Source: JBAZZQ01 sp041658725 (GTDB lineage: Bacteria > Planctomycetota > Phycisphaerae > JAAYCJ01). Taken from it: a stretch of 64,000 bases of DNA. The translations under genes were made by a program, and so were the position numbers. Position 1 is the first letter of the stretch. Every line of letters begins with the position of its first letter. The notes beneath the pieces are model-generated. The model made no database searches, was not told where the DNA came from, and worked only from the letters and a program-made list of their open reading frames with translations. Positions 52,026 through 59,821 of the stretch are shown one piece after another. The stretch spans positions 22,850 through 86,849 of the forward strand of contig JBAZZQ010000007.1 of NCBI GenBank assembly GCA_041658725.1, written 5' to 3'.

Positions 52026-53183
52026 TTATCCATTCCGATAGGCGGCGATCAGGATTTGAGCCACTTCGGGTCGGGTAAATTCCGTGGGCGGCAATTGGCC
52101 GGCGGAGAGCATCTCACGGACTTTTGTGCCGGACAGGAAAATGTGATTCGATTTATCGTGTCCGCAGGTCTTCGTGGTGGTCATGGATTGACATGTTTTG
52201 CAGTAGAATGAATGTTCAAATTTCATCGGCTCGATGGCAAGGAGTTTCGAGTCGATTTGATCGAAGATTTTTTGAGCGTCGTAGGTTCCATAGTAATTGC
52301 CCACCCCGGCGTGATCTCGGCCAACGATAAAATGCGTACAGCCGTAATTTTTGCGGATAATGGCGTGGAGAATGGCTTCTCGCGGACCGGCGTAGCGCAT
52401 GGCGGAGGGCATCACCGAGAGCAATACGCGGGACGCTGGATAATAATCCTCCAGGAGAATATTGTAGCATTTCATCCGGACATCGGCGGGGATATCATCG
52501 GATTTGGTCTGACCGACGAGTGGATGAATCAAAAGCCCGTCGCAGGTTTCCAGAGCGCACTTGGTAAGATATTCATGGGCGCGGTGGATGGGGTTACGAG
52601 TCTGGAAGGCGACCACGGATTGCCAGCCGCGCTTGCCGAATTCGGCGCGAGTCTGCGCGGGAGTGAGTCGATAATCGGTAAAATCAGGTTCGTAATTGGG
52701 GCTAATCACGTCGATCGGTCCGCCCAGACAAATATCGCCTTCGCTGTAAACGATGGCCACGCCCGGATGCTGTTTGTCGAGGGTTTTATAAATCTTCTCG
52801 GCCTCGAGGTCCTTGTTGTGTTTGTATTTGCTGGTGATGGTCAGAACGGCCAACGAACGATGTTTGTCGTCGACCAGGAGCGCCTTTCCACCGACGTTAA
52901 ACTGATTCGCCTGCTCGTTTGTCACCGTGCAAGTGATCGGTACAGGCCACGGCAGGCCGCTGGGCAAGAGCATGTCGTTACAAATAGTGTAAAATTCCTC
53001 TTCGCCGACAAAACCGGCCAGCGGTGAGAAAGCCCCGATGGCGATCATTTCCAGATCGCACTGCTCGCGGGAGCTAAGAGCGATGACCGGCAGGTTTTTC
53101 GATTCGCTTAAAAGCGATTTTGCCTTTTCGGTATCTACGATACGGCTGACAAGTTTTCCGCCATGAGGTTCAATCAATGACAT
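52026..53183 (-). CDS. sat: Sulfate adenylyltransferase (ATP sulfurylase)
   Basis: 385 residues, homo-oligomeric Sat type. Makes adenylyl sulfate from ATP and sulfate. Active-site motifs VVAFQTRNPIHRAHEYLTKC (about 194), GRDHAGVGNYYG and FLSGTKVREMLSAGQLPP are intact. A CKTCQSMTTTKTCGHD segment is a likely zinc site seen in this group. Starts 28 bases after the transporter ATPase gene and is the last gene of that operon. Convergent with the M56 gene, 16 bases apart. Confidence 0.95.
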   Translation of the reverse strand: MSLIEPHGGKLVSRIVDTEKAKSLLSESKNLPVIALSSREQCDLEMIAIGAFSPLAGFVGEEEFYTICNDMLLPSGLPWPVPITCTVTNEQANQFNVGGKALLVDDKHRSLAVLTITSKYKHNKDLEAEKIYKTLDKQHPGVAIVYSEGDICLGGPIDVISPNYEPDFTDYRLTPAQTRAEFGKRGWQSVVAFQTRNPIHRAHEYLTKCALETCDGLLIHPLVGQTKSDDIPADVRMKCYNILLEDYYPASRVLLSVMPSAMRYAGPREAILHAIIRKNYGCTHFIVGRDHAGVGNYYGTYDAQKIFDQIDSKLLAIEPMKFEHSFYCKTCQSMTTTKTCGHDKSNHIFLSGTKVREMLSAGQLPPTEFTRPEVAQILIAAYRNG

Positions 53184-53211
53184 AACTACTCCTGTTCTAA
53201 ATAAAAAAATA

Positions 53212-54228
53212 TCAAATTTGAAAACTGATAATCGGTTTTTCTTTTTTAATCACAATCTCCCAGCTCGCTTTTCCAATCCGTGTTGCCTCCAGCACACGGT
53301 GTCCCGCGCGATCCACCTCCCTGGCAAAAATATTTATCGCTGCTTCATAATCCACGATGAGTTTCAAAATATCTTCCGCCGGCATCTCTTCCAGCGTTGA
53401 TCGCACCCGGTCAAAATTCTCCGGGCAACGTGTTCCCCGCAAGTCCAGTTCCCTGTCGATTGCATGTTCCACAATGAACTGGCCGTTTATATAGGCCTGG
53501 GTTTTCTCGTATTTGGGTTTATTGAAAAATTCATCCGCCGGTCCGTGCTCGATCAGATGGCCCATGTAAAGAAAAACAACGTAATCGGCGAGTCGTTTGG
53601 CCTGGCGAAGGATATGAGTCACCAGTACGATGGTGTAATCTTTTTTCAATTCCAGGAATCGCCGTTCGATGGTTTCCGCCGAGATCGGGTCCAGAGCGGA
53701 GGTCGGCTCGTCACCGAGAATAACTTCCGGATTGACCGCCAGACCTCGGGCAAGGCACAATCGCTGCTGCTGACCGATGGAGAGTTTACTGGCGGGGCTA
53801 TGAAGCCGGCTTTTCACCTCTTCCCACAAACCGGCATTTTCTAAATGCTCCTGGACTATTTTGTCCAGTTTATGTTTGTCCTTTTGGTTGTGAATCCGAG
53901 GCCCGTAGGCGACGTTATCGTAAATCGACATGGGCAGAACCTGGGGGCGTTGCGAGAGCAGACCCATTTTTTTTCTGATCTGCGTTACATCCACCTTCCC
54001 GTCGTAAATATCCTCGCCATCGACCAAAACCGTGCCTTTGATTTTCATTTTGTCCTGCTCATCCAACAGACGGTTGAAGGATTTTAAGAGCGTTGATTTT
54101 CCACAACCCGATGGGCCGATGATGGCGGTGATCTTTTTATCGGGAATATCGACGGAGATATTCCTCAATCCCGGCTGACCGTCGTAATATATGCTTAAAT
54201 TTTGCACACTGATGTGCGTCTTATCCAT
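53212..54228 (-). CDS. PstB-like ABC transporter ATPase with C-terminal TusA-like domain
   Basis: 338 residues. ATPase domain 1-245: Walker A GPSGCGKST (38-46), Q-loop region LLSQRPQVLPMSIYDNVAYG, signature LSIGQQQR (149-156), Walker B VILGDEP (169-175), H-loop His205. In PstB proteins the Q-loop stretch usually reads QxPNPFP; here it is QRPQVLP. Residues about 261-330 are unlike PstB and fit a TusA/SirA fold: ELDLRGTRCPENFDRVRSTL with the conserved Cys-Pro (C268-P269), then AGHRVLEATRIGKASWEIVI. TusA proteins carry sulfur or sense it. ATP sulfurylase follows. The transported anion may be sulfate or another oxyanion. Confidence 0.88.
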   Translation of the reverse strand: MDKTHISVQNLSIYYDGQPGLRNISVDIPDKKITAIIGPSGCGKSTLLKSFNRLLDEQDKMKIKGTVLVDGEDIYDGKVDVTQIRKKMGLLSQRPQVLPMSIYDNVAYGPRIHNQKDKHKLDKIVQEHLENAGLWEEVKSRLHSPASKLSIGQQQRLCLARGLAVNPEVILGDEPTSALDPISAETIERRFLELKKDYTIVLVTHILRQAKRLADYVVFLYMGHLIEHGPADEFFNKPKYEKTQAYINGQFIVEHAIDRELDLRGTRCPENFDRVRSTLEEMPAEDILKLIVDYEAAINIFAREVDRAGHRVLEATRIGKASWEIVIKKEKPIISFQI

Positions 54229-54238
54229 TTTTCTTGCC

Positions 54239-55087
54239 TTATACCGTATGTTTCGCGAACTTTTTCTTTAAAATCCGCGTTACAATGCTAATCAATAAAA
54301 TCACGATTGTCAAAATAAGAGCGGCTGCGTATGCGCGGTCCTGAACTTCCGGAATGGGCGAACCGAGCTGGAAAAAGATGGCCAGGGGCAATGTGGCGGC
54401 TGGTCTGAATAGTGAAGTGGGAATCGAATCGGTAAAGCCGGTGGTAAACAGGACGCTGGCGGCATCACCGATACCACGACCAAAGGCGATCAGGACCGCG
54501 GTCATCAGCGCTGGCAGAGTTTGACGGACGATGACCTTAAAAGCGGTTTCCAGTTTATTAGCGCCCAGGGAATAGGAAGCGTCTTTTAATTCCTGGGGAA
54601 CCATTCGAACCACTTCATCCATCGCCCGCGCCATCAGGGGAAGCTCCAAAAGGGCCACGGTAATAATACCAGCCAGGAGAGAAACGTTCAGACCTAAAAA
54701 CAACATGATTGTCAGACCAAACGCGCCGTAGACAATCGACGGAACACCGCCGAGGACATCGAAGGAAAATCGTGTAAAATAGGCGAGGAATGAATTTTTC
54801 CGGGCGTAAATATTCAGATACAGAACCACAGGCAGGCTGATGATGATGGACAGAATTGTCGCCCCGCCCGCCAGGGAAAACGAGCCTAAAATCGCGTTTA
54901 ATATCCCCCCCTCTTTACCCAGGTAAAACCCCCCGCTTGGGGTTTTGATAATCATGGAAAGGTTCAGACTTGGCAAACCCTTATAGACAACGGTCCCAAG
55001 AATGAGCACAAGACTTCCGACCACGATCAGGGTCGCGAGAATCATCAGGAATTTAAAAAAGTTTTCTTCGATTTTTCTTCGGTTCAT
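54239..55087 (-). CDS. pstA: PstA-like permease of an oxyanion ABC transporter
   Basis: 282 residues, six membrane helices. The binding-protein-dependent transport signature is present (MARAMDEVVRMVPQELKDAS YSLGANKLETAFKVIV). GGVPSIVYGAFGL and LLELPLMARAMDE are typical PstA motifs. One base after pstC, 10 bases before the ATPase gene. Confidence 0.9.
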   Translation of the reverse strand: MNRRKIEENFFKFLMILATLIVVGSLVLILGTVVYKGLPSLNLSMIIKTPSGGFYLGKEGGILNAILGSFSLAGGATILSIIISLPVVLYLNIYARKNSFLAYFTRFSFDVLGGVPSIVYGAFGLTIMLFLGLNVSLLAGIITVALLELPLMARAMDEVVRMVPQELKDASYSLGANKLETAFKVIVRQTLPALMTAVLIAFGRGIGDAASVLFTTGFTDSIPTSLFRPAATLPLAIFFQLGSPIPEVQDRAYAAALILTIVILLISIVTRILKKKFAKHTV

Positions 55088-55088
55088 T

Positions 55089-55976
55089 TTATTGTGTTAT
55101 TCTTTCCACGCGGATCAAAATGATCCTGGCCAAAATATTAAAAATCAAAACCACCAGCATCAAAATCAAAGCGGCCAGCAAAAGGGCCGAATCGTACATA
55201 GGGATCGACGCCATTTCACCATAGTTATTAGCGATCAAAGCGGGCAATGGATAGGCCGGATCGAAAAGTGATTTAGGGATGATCGGAACATTTCCAACCA
55301 CCATGAGCACCGCCATCGTTTCTCCAAAAGCTCGCGACAACCCCAGAACACAAGCGGCAACGATTCCGGGTAGGGCTTTTCGCAGAACGACACTTTTGAC
55401 CATCTGCCACTTGGTAGCGCCAAGAGAAAGCGCAGCCTGCCGCATTTCGTAAGGAACCGATTTAAATACCTCAATCGTTACATTGATGATAACGGGAAAG
55501 ACCATGATGGCCAGGACGATCCCCCCTGCCAGAACACAATAACCACTGGTAAAGATGCCGAATTTTGGCGCGATATCTTTGATGAAAGGCACGATGACAA
55601 GCATCCCCCAAACGCCATAAATCACCGATGGAATACCCGCCAAAAGATCGATCATGGGCATGATCCACTCGCAAACCCGTCGATGGGCATATTCGGAAAG
55701 ATAAATCGAAACCAGCAGACAAAGAGGAATCGCGATCACGACGGCGACGGCCGTCACCCACAGCGTGCCGGCGATAAAGGGCAAAAAACCGAATTTACCA
55801 CCCAACGGCTTCCACGCCGAAGAGAACAGTAATTGGTTTATAGGAATTTCCAGCAATATAGGTCGTGATTTCAGGTACAACCCGAAGGCCATCAGAAAGA
55901 CGATCAAACCGGAGATGATTGTCAGAGACATCATCAGTCTGGAAGCCAAAATATCTTTCGCGCGTCTAAATTGCAT
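55089..55976 (-). CDS. pstC: PstC-like permease of an oxyanion ABC transporter
   Basis: 295 residues, six membrane helices. LLAGIPSVIYGVWGMLVIVP and FKSVPYEMRQAALSLGATKW match the PstC EAA region. Its start lies 5 bases after the binding-protein stop, within a family F repeat remnant (TGACTAAATCCTATG). Confidence 0.9.
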   Translation of the reverse strand: MQFRRAKDILASRLMMSLTIISGLIVFLMAFGLYLKSRPILLEIPINQLLFSSAWKPLGGKFGFLPFIAGTLWVTAVAVVIAIPLCLLVSIYLSEYAHRRVCEWIMPMIDLLAGIPSVIYGVWGMLVIVPFIKDIAPKFGIFTSGYCVLAGGIVLAIMVFPVIINVTIEVFKSVPYEMRQAALSLGATKWQMVKSVVLRKALPGIVAACVLGLSRAFGETMAVLMVVGNVPIIPKSLFDPAYPLPALIANNYGEMASIPMYDSALLLAALILMLVVLIFNILARIILIRVERITQ

Positions 55977-55981
55977 AGGAT

Positions 55982-56902
55982 TTAGTCATTTACTTTTTTA
56001 AGTCCTTCTTTGAGTTTCGCTTCGCCCAGTTTGATGTAGCCGGCATCGGAAACGAATCTCTGACCGTCGGTCAAAACCCATTTGATAAATTCGACCACTT
56101 CTATTTTTTTTGGTTTCCCGCCGCAGACAAAGTGCAGATCGCGGGCTGGGGGAGAAGGATATTTTCCGGCAATGATGGCGTTGACCAGGTCGCTGCGAGT
56201 GTTGTAAAAATCCTCGTCCTTGTCCAGCGTGCCGTTGTTGTTCAGGTCGATCGGGAGGATTTTTAAGCCTTCGACTGGTTTTTTGGTTTTGGCGTCATAG
56301 ACGAAATTAACATTATTGTAACCGATGCCAAGAGCGTCTTTTTTCACCGCGCTGGCAAGCCCCGGGTCACCATAGACACCCGTGCCCAGCAAGTCTTCCT
56401 GCTTTTTACCCAGATACTGTGCCCAGGTTTCTCCAGCCCCGCACGCGTCGGAACGGGTATAAACATGAAAATCCTTATTTCTGCCGGTAATCCAGAGTCC
56501 CGTAAAAGTTTCTTTTTTGACGCCCTTGCTTAAAAGGTTTTTGATGTGAGGATTTTTCGCGTTAATCACCGGCACAACCGCGTCTTTGGTAACGGACACC
56601 CACCAAGCCCCTTTTTTGATTTCAGCGGGGTTGATATCCCGTGAAACCATTCCGATTTCAACGACACCAGCCAGGGCATCGGCGACACCCTTACCCGCCC
56701 CGCCAGCAGAGATGTCGATCTTGACATCGGGGTGAATTTTGCGAAATTCCGCCGCCCAGGTAACCGCCATCGGATACAAAGCCCAAGCCCCGGACAGAGT
56801 TATAGTGCCTTTCAAACTCTCTTTGTCTGCGGCACGCCCCGCCTGCGGATGCGCGGCGAGAATAAGACCGGTAAGCATTGTAATAATGGTTCGTTTTTCC
56901 AT
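55982..56902 (-). CDS. Periplasmic oxyanion-binding protein (PstS-like, divergent) with an EF-hand-like loop
   Basis: 306 residues from the ATG at 56902 (GAGGAG upstream). Signal peptide MEKRTIITMLTGLILAAHPQ to AGRA. SGAWALYPMAVTWAAEF, ISAGGAGKGVADALAGVVEI and VYTRSDACGAGETWAQYLGK occupy the places of the phosphate-contacting loops in PstS but differ from the usual SGAGSTF and RSDGSGT. DLNNNGTLDKDED (about 235) looks like a calcium-binding loop. The last residues and TAA lie in a family F repeat. First gene of the transporter operon. Confidence 0.82.
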   Translation of the reverse strand: MEKRTIITMLTGLILAAHPQAGRAADKESLKGTITLSGAWALYPMAVTWAAEFRKIHPDVKIDISAGGAGKGVADALAGVVEIGMVSRDINPAEIKKGAWWVSVTKDAVVPVINAKNPHIKNLLSKGVKKETFTGLWITGRNKDFHVYTRSDACGAGETWAQYLGKKQEDLLGTGVYGDPGLASAVKKDALGIGYNNVNFVYDAKTKKPVEGLKILPIDLNNNGTLDKDEDFYNTRSDLVNAIIAGKYPSPPARDLHFVCGGKPKKIEVVEFIKWVLTDGQRFVSDAGYIKLGEAKLKEGLKKVND

Positions 56903-56947
56903 TGTTGATCTCCTCAAATTTAATTTTTTAAGAAAATTACACAGCAC

Positions 56948-56992
56948 GCTCTGCTTGGAGTGCATGATACTCCTGGTAGAGTGTATCGTCAA
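56948..56992 (-). promoter_or_regulatory. pstS-type operon promoter with twin palindromic operators
   Basis: Minus strand TTGACG (56992-56987), 17-base spacer, TATCAT (56969-56964). Operator 1 ACTCTACCAGGAGT (56982-56969) fills the spacer; operator 2 ACTCCAAGCAGAGC (56961-56948) lies past the -10. Centres 21 bases apart, the same as in the promoter at 58001. Confidence 0.72.
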
Positions 56993-57040
56993 GCCTATTT
57001 TTGTTTTTTCAGGTAATTACCAATCTTTATTGCCCGCTTA

Positions 57041-57072
57041 TAAGAGGCACGACCGTAAGGGAGTGTTCTTCC
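57041..57072. repeat. Family D unit downstream of the pseudopilin gene
   Basis: TTATAAGAGGCACGACCGTA AGGGAGTGTTCTT. It sits between the pseudopilin stop and the pstS-type promoter. Confidence 0.75.
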
Positions 57073-57090
57073 TTCTCACCCTTCAAACTT

Positions 57091-57945
57091 TTAGGGGTTG
57101 CGTTTCCATTGGTTTCTAGCCCACGATTTCTGGAACGTGGTATATTCCGAGTGACCATCGGCATAGCCGACGTTTGCGGTGACGTCGCGGTGACGCTCCA
57201 AAATCCTGGCCTGACCAGAGTTCGACGGATCAATGGCCTGGAGCGGATAAAGCCCGCCGCGGGACGGAGTTCCGTCCGACCGAGCGGCATCAGCCGTGAT
57301 AATGAACCCTGACGGATTGGCCAACGACGACACTGTATAATCCTCGTTGAATCCGTAGTCAGGATTATCCCTGTACCACTGGATGAGGGTAACCGTAAAT
57401 CCCGACGCAGCCGGTATTGAGTACTTCGCTTCGCTCAAATTGAAGCCATAATCCGTCGTATACCACTTGCCAGCCCCAGGCGCAGGCCAGGGAACTGTGG
57501 ATTCGGGGCATTTGAAAATATTCGTCGCTGAGGTGCTACCGGAATTCACATTCGGGATATACCGGTCAAGTTGCGCTCGGAACGAGAATGGCGCGCGGGC
57601 CAATGCCGTGTCCGCAATAGTGCCCCACCGCGCCGAATCATTCGCCTCACGCTCCGTTACTGCAAATGGGAAACGTCCCTGGTGGTCATCGGTGTATTGA
57701 GTAAATGCCAACGAAATCTGCTTGATGCTGGACAAGCAAGTCACCTGCCGGGCACTACTCCTGGCACTGGCCAACGCCGGAAGCAGGATGGAAACCAAAA
57801 TAGCGATAATCGCAACCACCACCAATAGCTCGATGAGGGTAAACCCTGCCGGGCGATACGTCAAAGACCTGCCCTTCATGAAGGAAAATATTCCGTAAAC
57901 CCGCAGCCATCCGTCATCATTTTCTTTTTTAACTTTTTTAAACAC
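57091..57945 (-). CDS. Type II/IV pilin-like secreted protein with C-terminal H..DG motif
   Basis: 284 residues from a GTG with AAAGGA 7 bases upstream. A 30-residue leader is followed by the prepilin cleavage and helix motif PAGFTLIELLVVVAIIAILV SILLPALASAR. The body (ARWGTIADTALARAPFSFRA, NIFKCPESTVPWPAPGAGKW) is of the planctomycete prepilin-like secreted type, ending with the characteristic RHRDVTANVGYADGHSEYTT. Role unknown; such genes are found in large numbers in planctomycetes. Its promoter shares operators with the pstS-type operon. Confidence 0.85.
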   Translation of the reverse strand: MFKKVKKENDDGWLRVYGIFSFMKGRSLTYRPAGFTLIELLVVVAIIAILVSILLPALASARSSARQVTCLSSIKQISLAFTQYTDDHQGRFPFAVTEREANDSARWGTIADTALARAPFSFRAQLDRYIPNVNSGSTSATNIFKCPESTVPWPAPGAGKWYTTDYGFNLSEAKYSIPAASGFTVTLIQWYRDNPDYGFNEDYTVSSLANPSGFIITADAARSDGTPSRGGLYPLQAIDPSNSGQARILERHRDVTANVGYADGHSEYTTFQKSWARNQWKRNP

Positions 57946-58000
57946 TGTAAAATCCTTTCTTCAGTTGAAATAATCTTTGCATGGTAAAACACTTACATGC

Positions 58001-58045
58001 ACTCCAATTAGAGTGTACTGTACTCCTATTGGAGTGCGTTGTCAA
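58001..58045 (-). promoter_or_regulatory. Pseudopilin promoter with twin palindromic operators
   Basis: Minus strand TTGACA (58045-58040), 17-base spacer, TACAGT (58022-58017). Operator 1 ACTCCAATAGGAGT (58035-58022) in the spacer, operator 2 ACTCTAATTGGAGT (58014-58001) beyond the -10. Centre spacing 21 bases, identical geometry to 56948-56992. Confidence 0.75.
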
Positions 58046-58074
58046 ACTTTTCTTTTCTTTCAATCAGAATCCTT

Positions 58075-58195
58075 GTAACCGTTCAGATCGTATCAATTTT
58101 TGTAGGGGTGAACCTTGTGTTCACCCTTTTTGTTTACCTTTCAAACCACATTCAGAAGGGCGAACACAAGGGTCGCCCCTACTCTGAACGGTTAC
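58075..58195. repeat. Composite nested palindrome: GTAACCGTTCAGA frame with family C core
   Basis: Perfect 13-bp outer arms GTAACCGTTCAGA (58075-58087) and TCTGAACGGTTAC (58183-58195). Core family C: GTAGGGGTGAACCTTGTGTT CACCC and AGGGCGAACACAAGGGTCGC CCCTAC. Confidence 0.9.
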
Positions 58196-58453
58196 GAATC
58201 TTTTACATGGAGGACACCCGCTGAACCTCAAAAGGAATACATCCGATAAGTCCCAGCGTCTTTTTGGCTTGAGCCTTGAGCATGTTAAAATTTCTTGTTT
58301 TGAAGCCATTGTTCACATATTTCTTCTTTTTTCAACATTTGTTCACTATTTAGATCGAAATAGTAACACATTTGCAAACTTTGTCAAGCATTTTTATTTT
58401 ATTTTTTATTTTTTATACTTACCGCTAGAATGACGTTTTTCCATTGGTGTTAA
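58196..58453. promoter_or_regulatory. Intergenic region before the MFS gene, with an operator-like palindrome
   Basis: TGTT-C-ACTATTT-AGATCG-AAATAGT-AACA (58340-58368) is a near-perfect palindrome. TTGCAA (58373) with TATTTT 17 bases later is a possible promoter. On the minus strand short frames MLKKEEICEQWLQNKKF (starting near 58337) and a later MLKAQAKKTLGLIGCIPF look like broken pieces of a regulator gene, but this is uncertain. Confidence 0.4.
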
Positions 58454-59641
58454 ATGAACGAAAAAGCTGGGCCGCTCAAATTTCAGTTATTTCTTTTTTT
58501 ATGCGCTGTCGGGTGTATGGCGGCGGCGGGAAGCATTAACGATTCGATTTTCAATAACTTCCTGAATGATACTTTCAAACTTTCCGCAAAGACCCGCGGT
58601 TGGCTGGAATTGCCGCGCGAAATGCCGGGATTTATGGTGGTTGCGATGACGGGGATTCTGGCAGCCCTTCCGGTAACCGGGCTTGGACGGGTGGGAGTTT
58701 TGGGTTTTGTCGGCGGGATGATCGGGCTGGGACTTTTTGGATTTCATTACTGGCCTATGGTTTTGATGATGATGCTCGCCAGTTCAGGAATGCATTTGCT
58801 AATGCCGGTAACGGCCTCGATCGCGCTGGCTTTGGGAAACGAAAAGAATCGCGGGAAACGCATGGGGCAAACCGGGGCGGTGGAGACGATGGGGATCATC
58901 CTGGGAACAGGATTTGTCTGGCTTCTTTTCAGCAAGACTTCCCCGCAGTATCGAATGGGTTTCATTTGCGCCGCGGTGGTGGCCAGCGTAGCTATCCTAA
59001 TTTATAGTCTGATGCATATACCTCACCTGCATCAACCCCGGTCGAAACTGGTTTTCCGAAAAAAATACGCCCTGTATTATCTGCTGGAACTTATGTTTGG
59101 GGCGAGAAAACAGATTTTTCTTACTTTCGGGCCGTGGGTGCTGATTACGGTTTATCATCGACCGGCGAATACCATCGCCAATCTTCTGATGATCGCGGCG
59201 GTTATCGGGATTGTTTTTAAACCCGCGATTGGATTTACGATTGACCGATTCGGGGAACGCGGGGTGATGATCGCGGACGGACTAGCCCTTATTTTCGTCT
59301 GCCTGGGCTACGGCTACGCCCACCGATTGACGGCAAATCCTAATCACGCGCTGTTGATCGCCAGCGGGTGCTATATCGCGGATAACCTGCTTTTCGCAAT
59401 GTCTTCGGCCCGGGCCATTTATCTTTCACGACTGACGGATAACCCGCAGGAACTGACCTCCACCCTGGCGATGGGGGTATCGATCAATCATGTGGTTTCA
59501 ATGACCATTCCCATTCTCGCGGGAACGATCTGGACCGTGTTCGGATACGAAAATGTTTTTCTGGCCGCCGCGGTTCTGGCGGTTTTAATTTCTGGTCTAG
59601 CAATGTTTGTGCCACGCAGGAAAGAAGAAGCGGTAGAATAG
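58454..59641 (+). CDS. Major facilitator superfamily transporter
   Basis: 395 residues with about 12 hydrophobic helices. N-terminal MAAAGSINDSIFNNFLNDTF and mid-protein FKPAIGFTIDRFGERGVMIA (the loop with D-x-x-G-x-R-like motif) fit MFS carriers. Substrate unknown. No good Shine-Dalgarno. Preceded by an operator-like palindrome, followed by a nested repeat. Confidence 0.82.
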   Translation: MNEKAGPLKFQLFLFLCAVGCMAAAGSINDSIFNNFLNDTFKLSAKTRGWLELPREMPGFMVVAMTGILAALPVTGLGRVGVLGFVGGMIGLGLFGFHYWPMVLMMMLASSGMHLLMPVTASIALALGNEKNRGKRMGQTGAVETMGIILGTGFVWLLFSKTSPQYRMGFICAAVVASVAILIYSLMHIPHLHQPRSKLVFRKKYALYYLLELMFGARKQIFLTFGPWVLITVYHRPANTIANLLMIAAVIGIVFKPAIGFTIDRFGERGVMIADGLALIFVCLGYGYAHRLTANPNHALLIASGCYIADNLLFAMSSARAIYLSRLTDNPQELTSTLAMGVSINHVVSMTIPILAGTIWTVFGYENVFLAAAVLAVLISGLAMFVPRRKEEAVE

Positions 59642-59658
59642 TCAACGCTAACTATTTT

Positions 59659-59821
59659 GTAACCGTTCAGCCACGGTCTATCCTGTCACGATTCTCCCGC
59701 TTTAGTCATCGTCCGGCTTGACCGGACGATCCAGTCCGCACCCCTGGATCATCCGGTCAAGCCGGATGATGACAAAGAGGGTGAACACAAGGTTCACCCC
59801 TACCAAAGCTGAAACGGTTAT
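59659..59821. repeat. Composite nested palindrome: GTAACCGTTCAG frame with family B and C cores
   Basis: Left arm GTAACCGTTCAG (59659-59670), family B (TCATCGTCCGGCTTGACCGG...CCGGATGATGAC, about 59706-59773), then half of family C (GGGTGAACACAAGGTTCACC CCTAC), then right arm GCTGAAACGGTTAT (59808-59821). The right arm contains the asnB stop codon. Confidence 0.9.

Noticed and set aside
53212..54228. Plain phosphate transporter ATPase
   Set aside because: The C-terminal 70 residues and the altered Q-loop, together with sat in the operon, do not fit a simple PstB call, so substrate was left open.
58121..58309. 62-codon minus-strand frame MASKQEILTC...
   Set aside because: Its second half is translated nested repeat; no family similarity and no ribosome-binding site.
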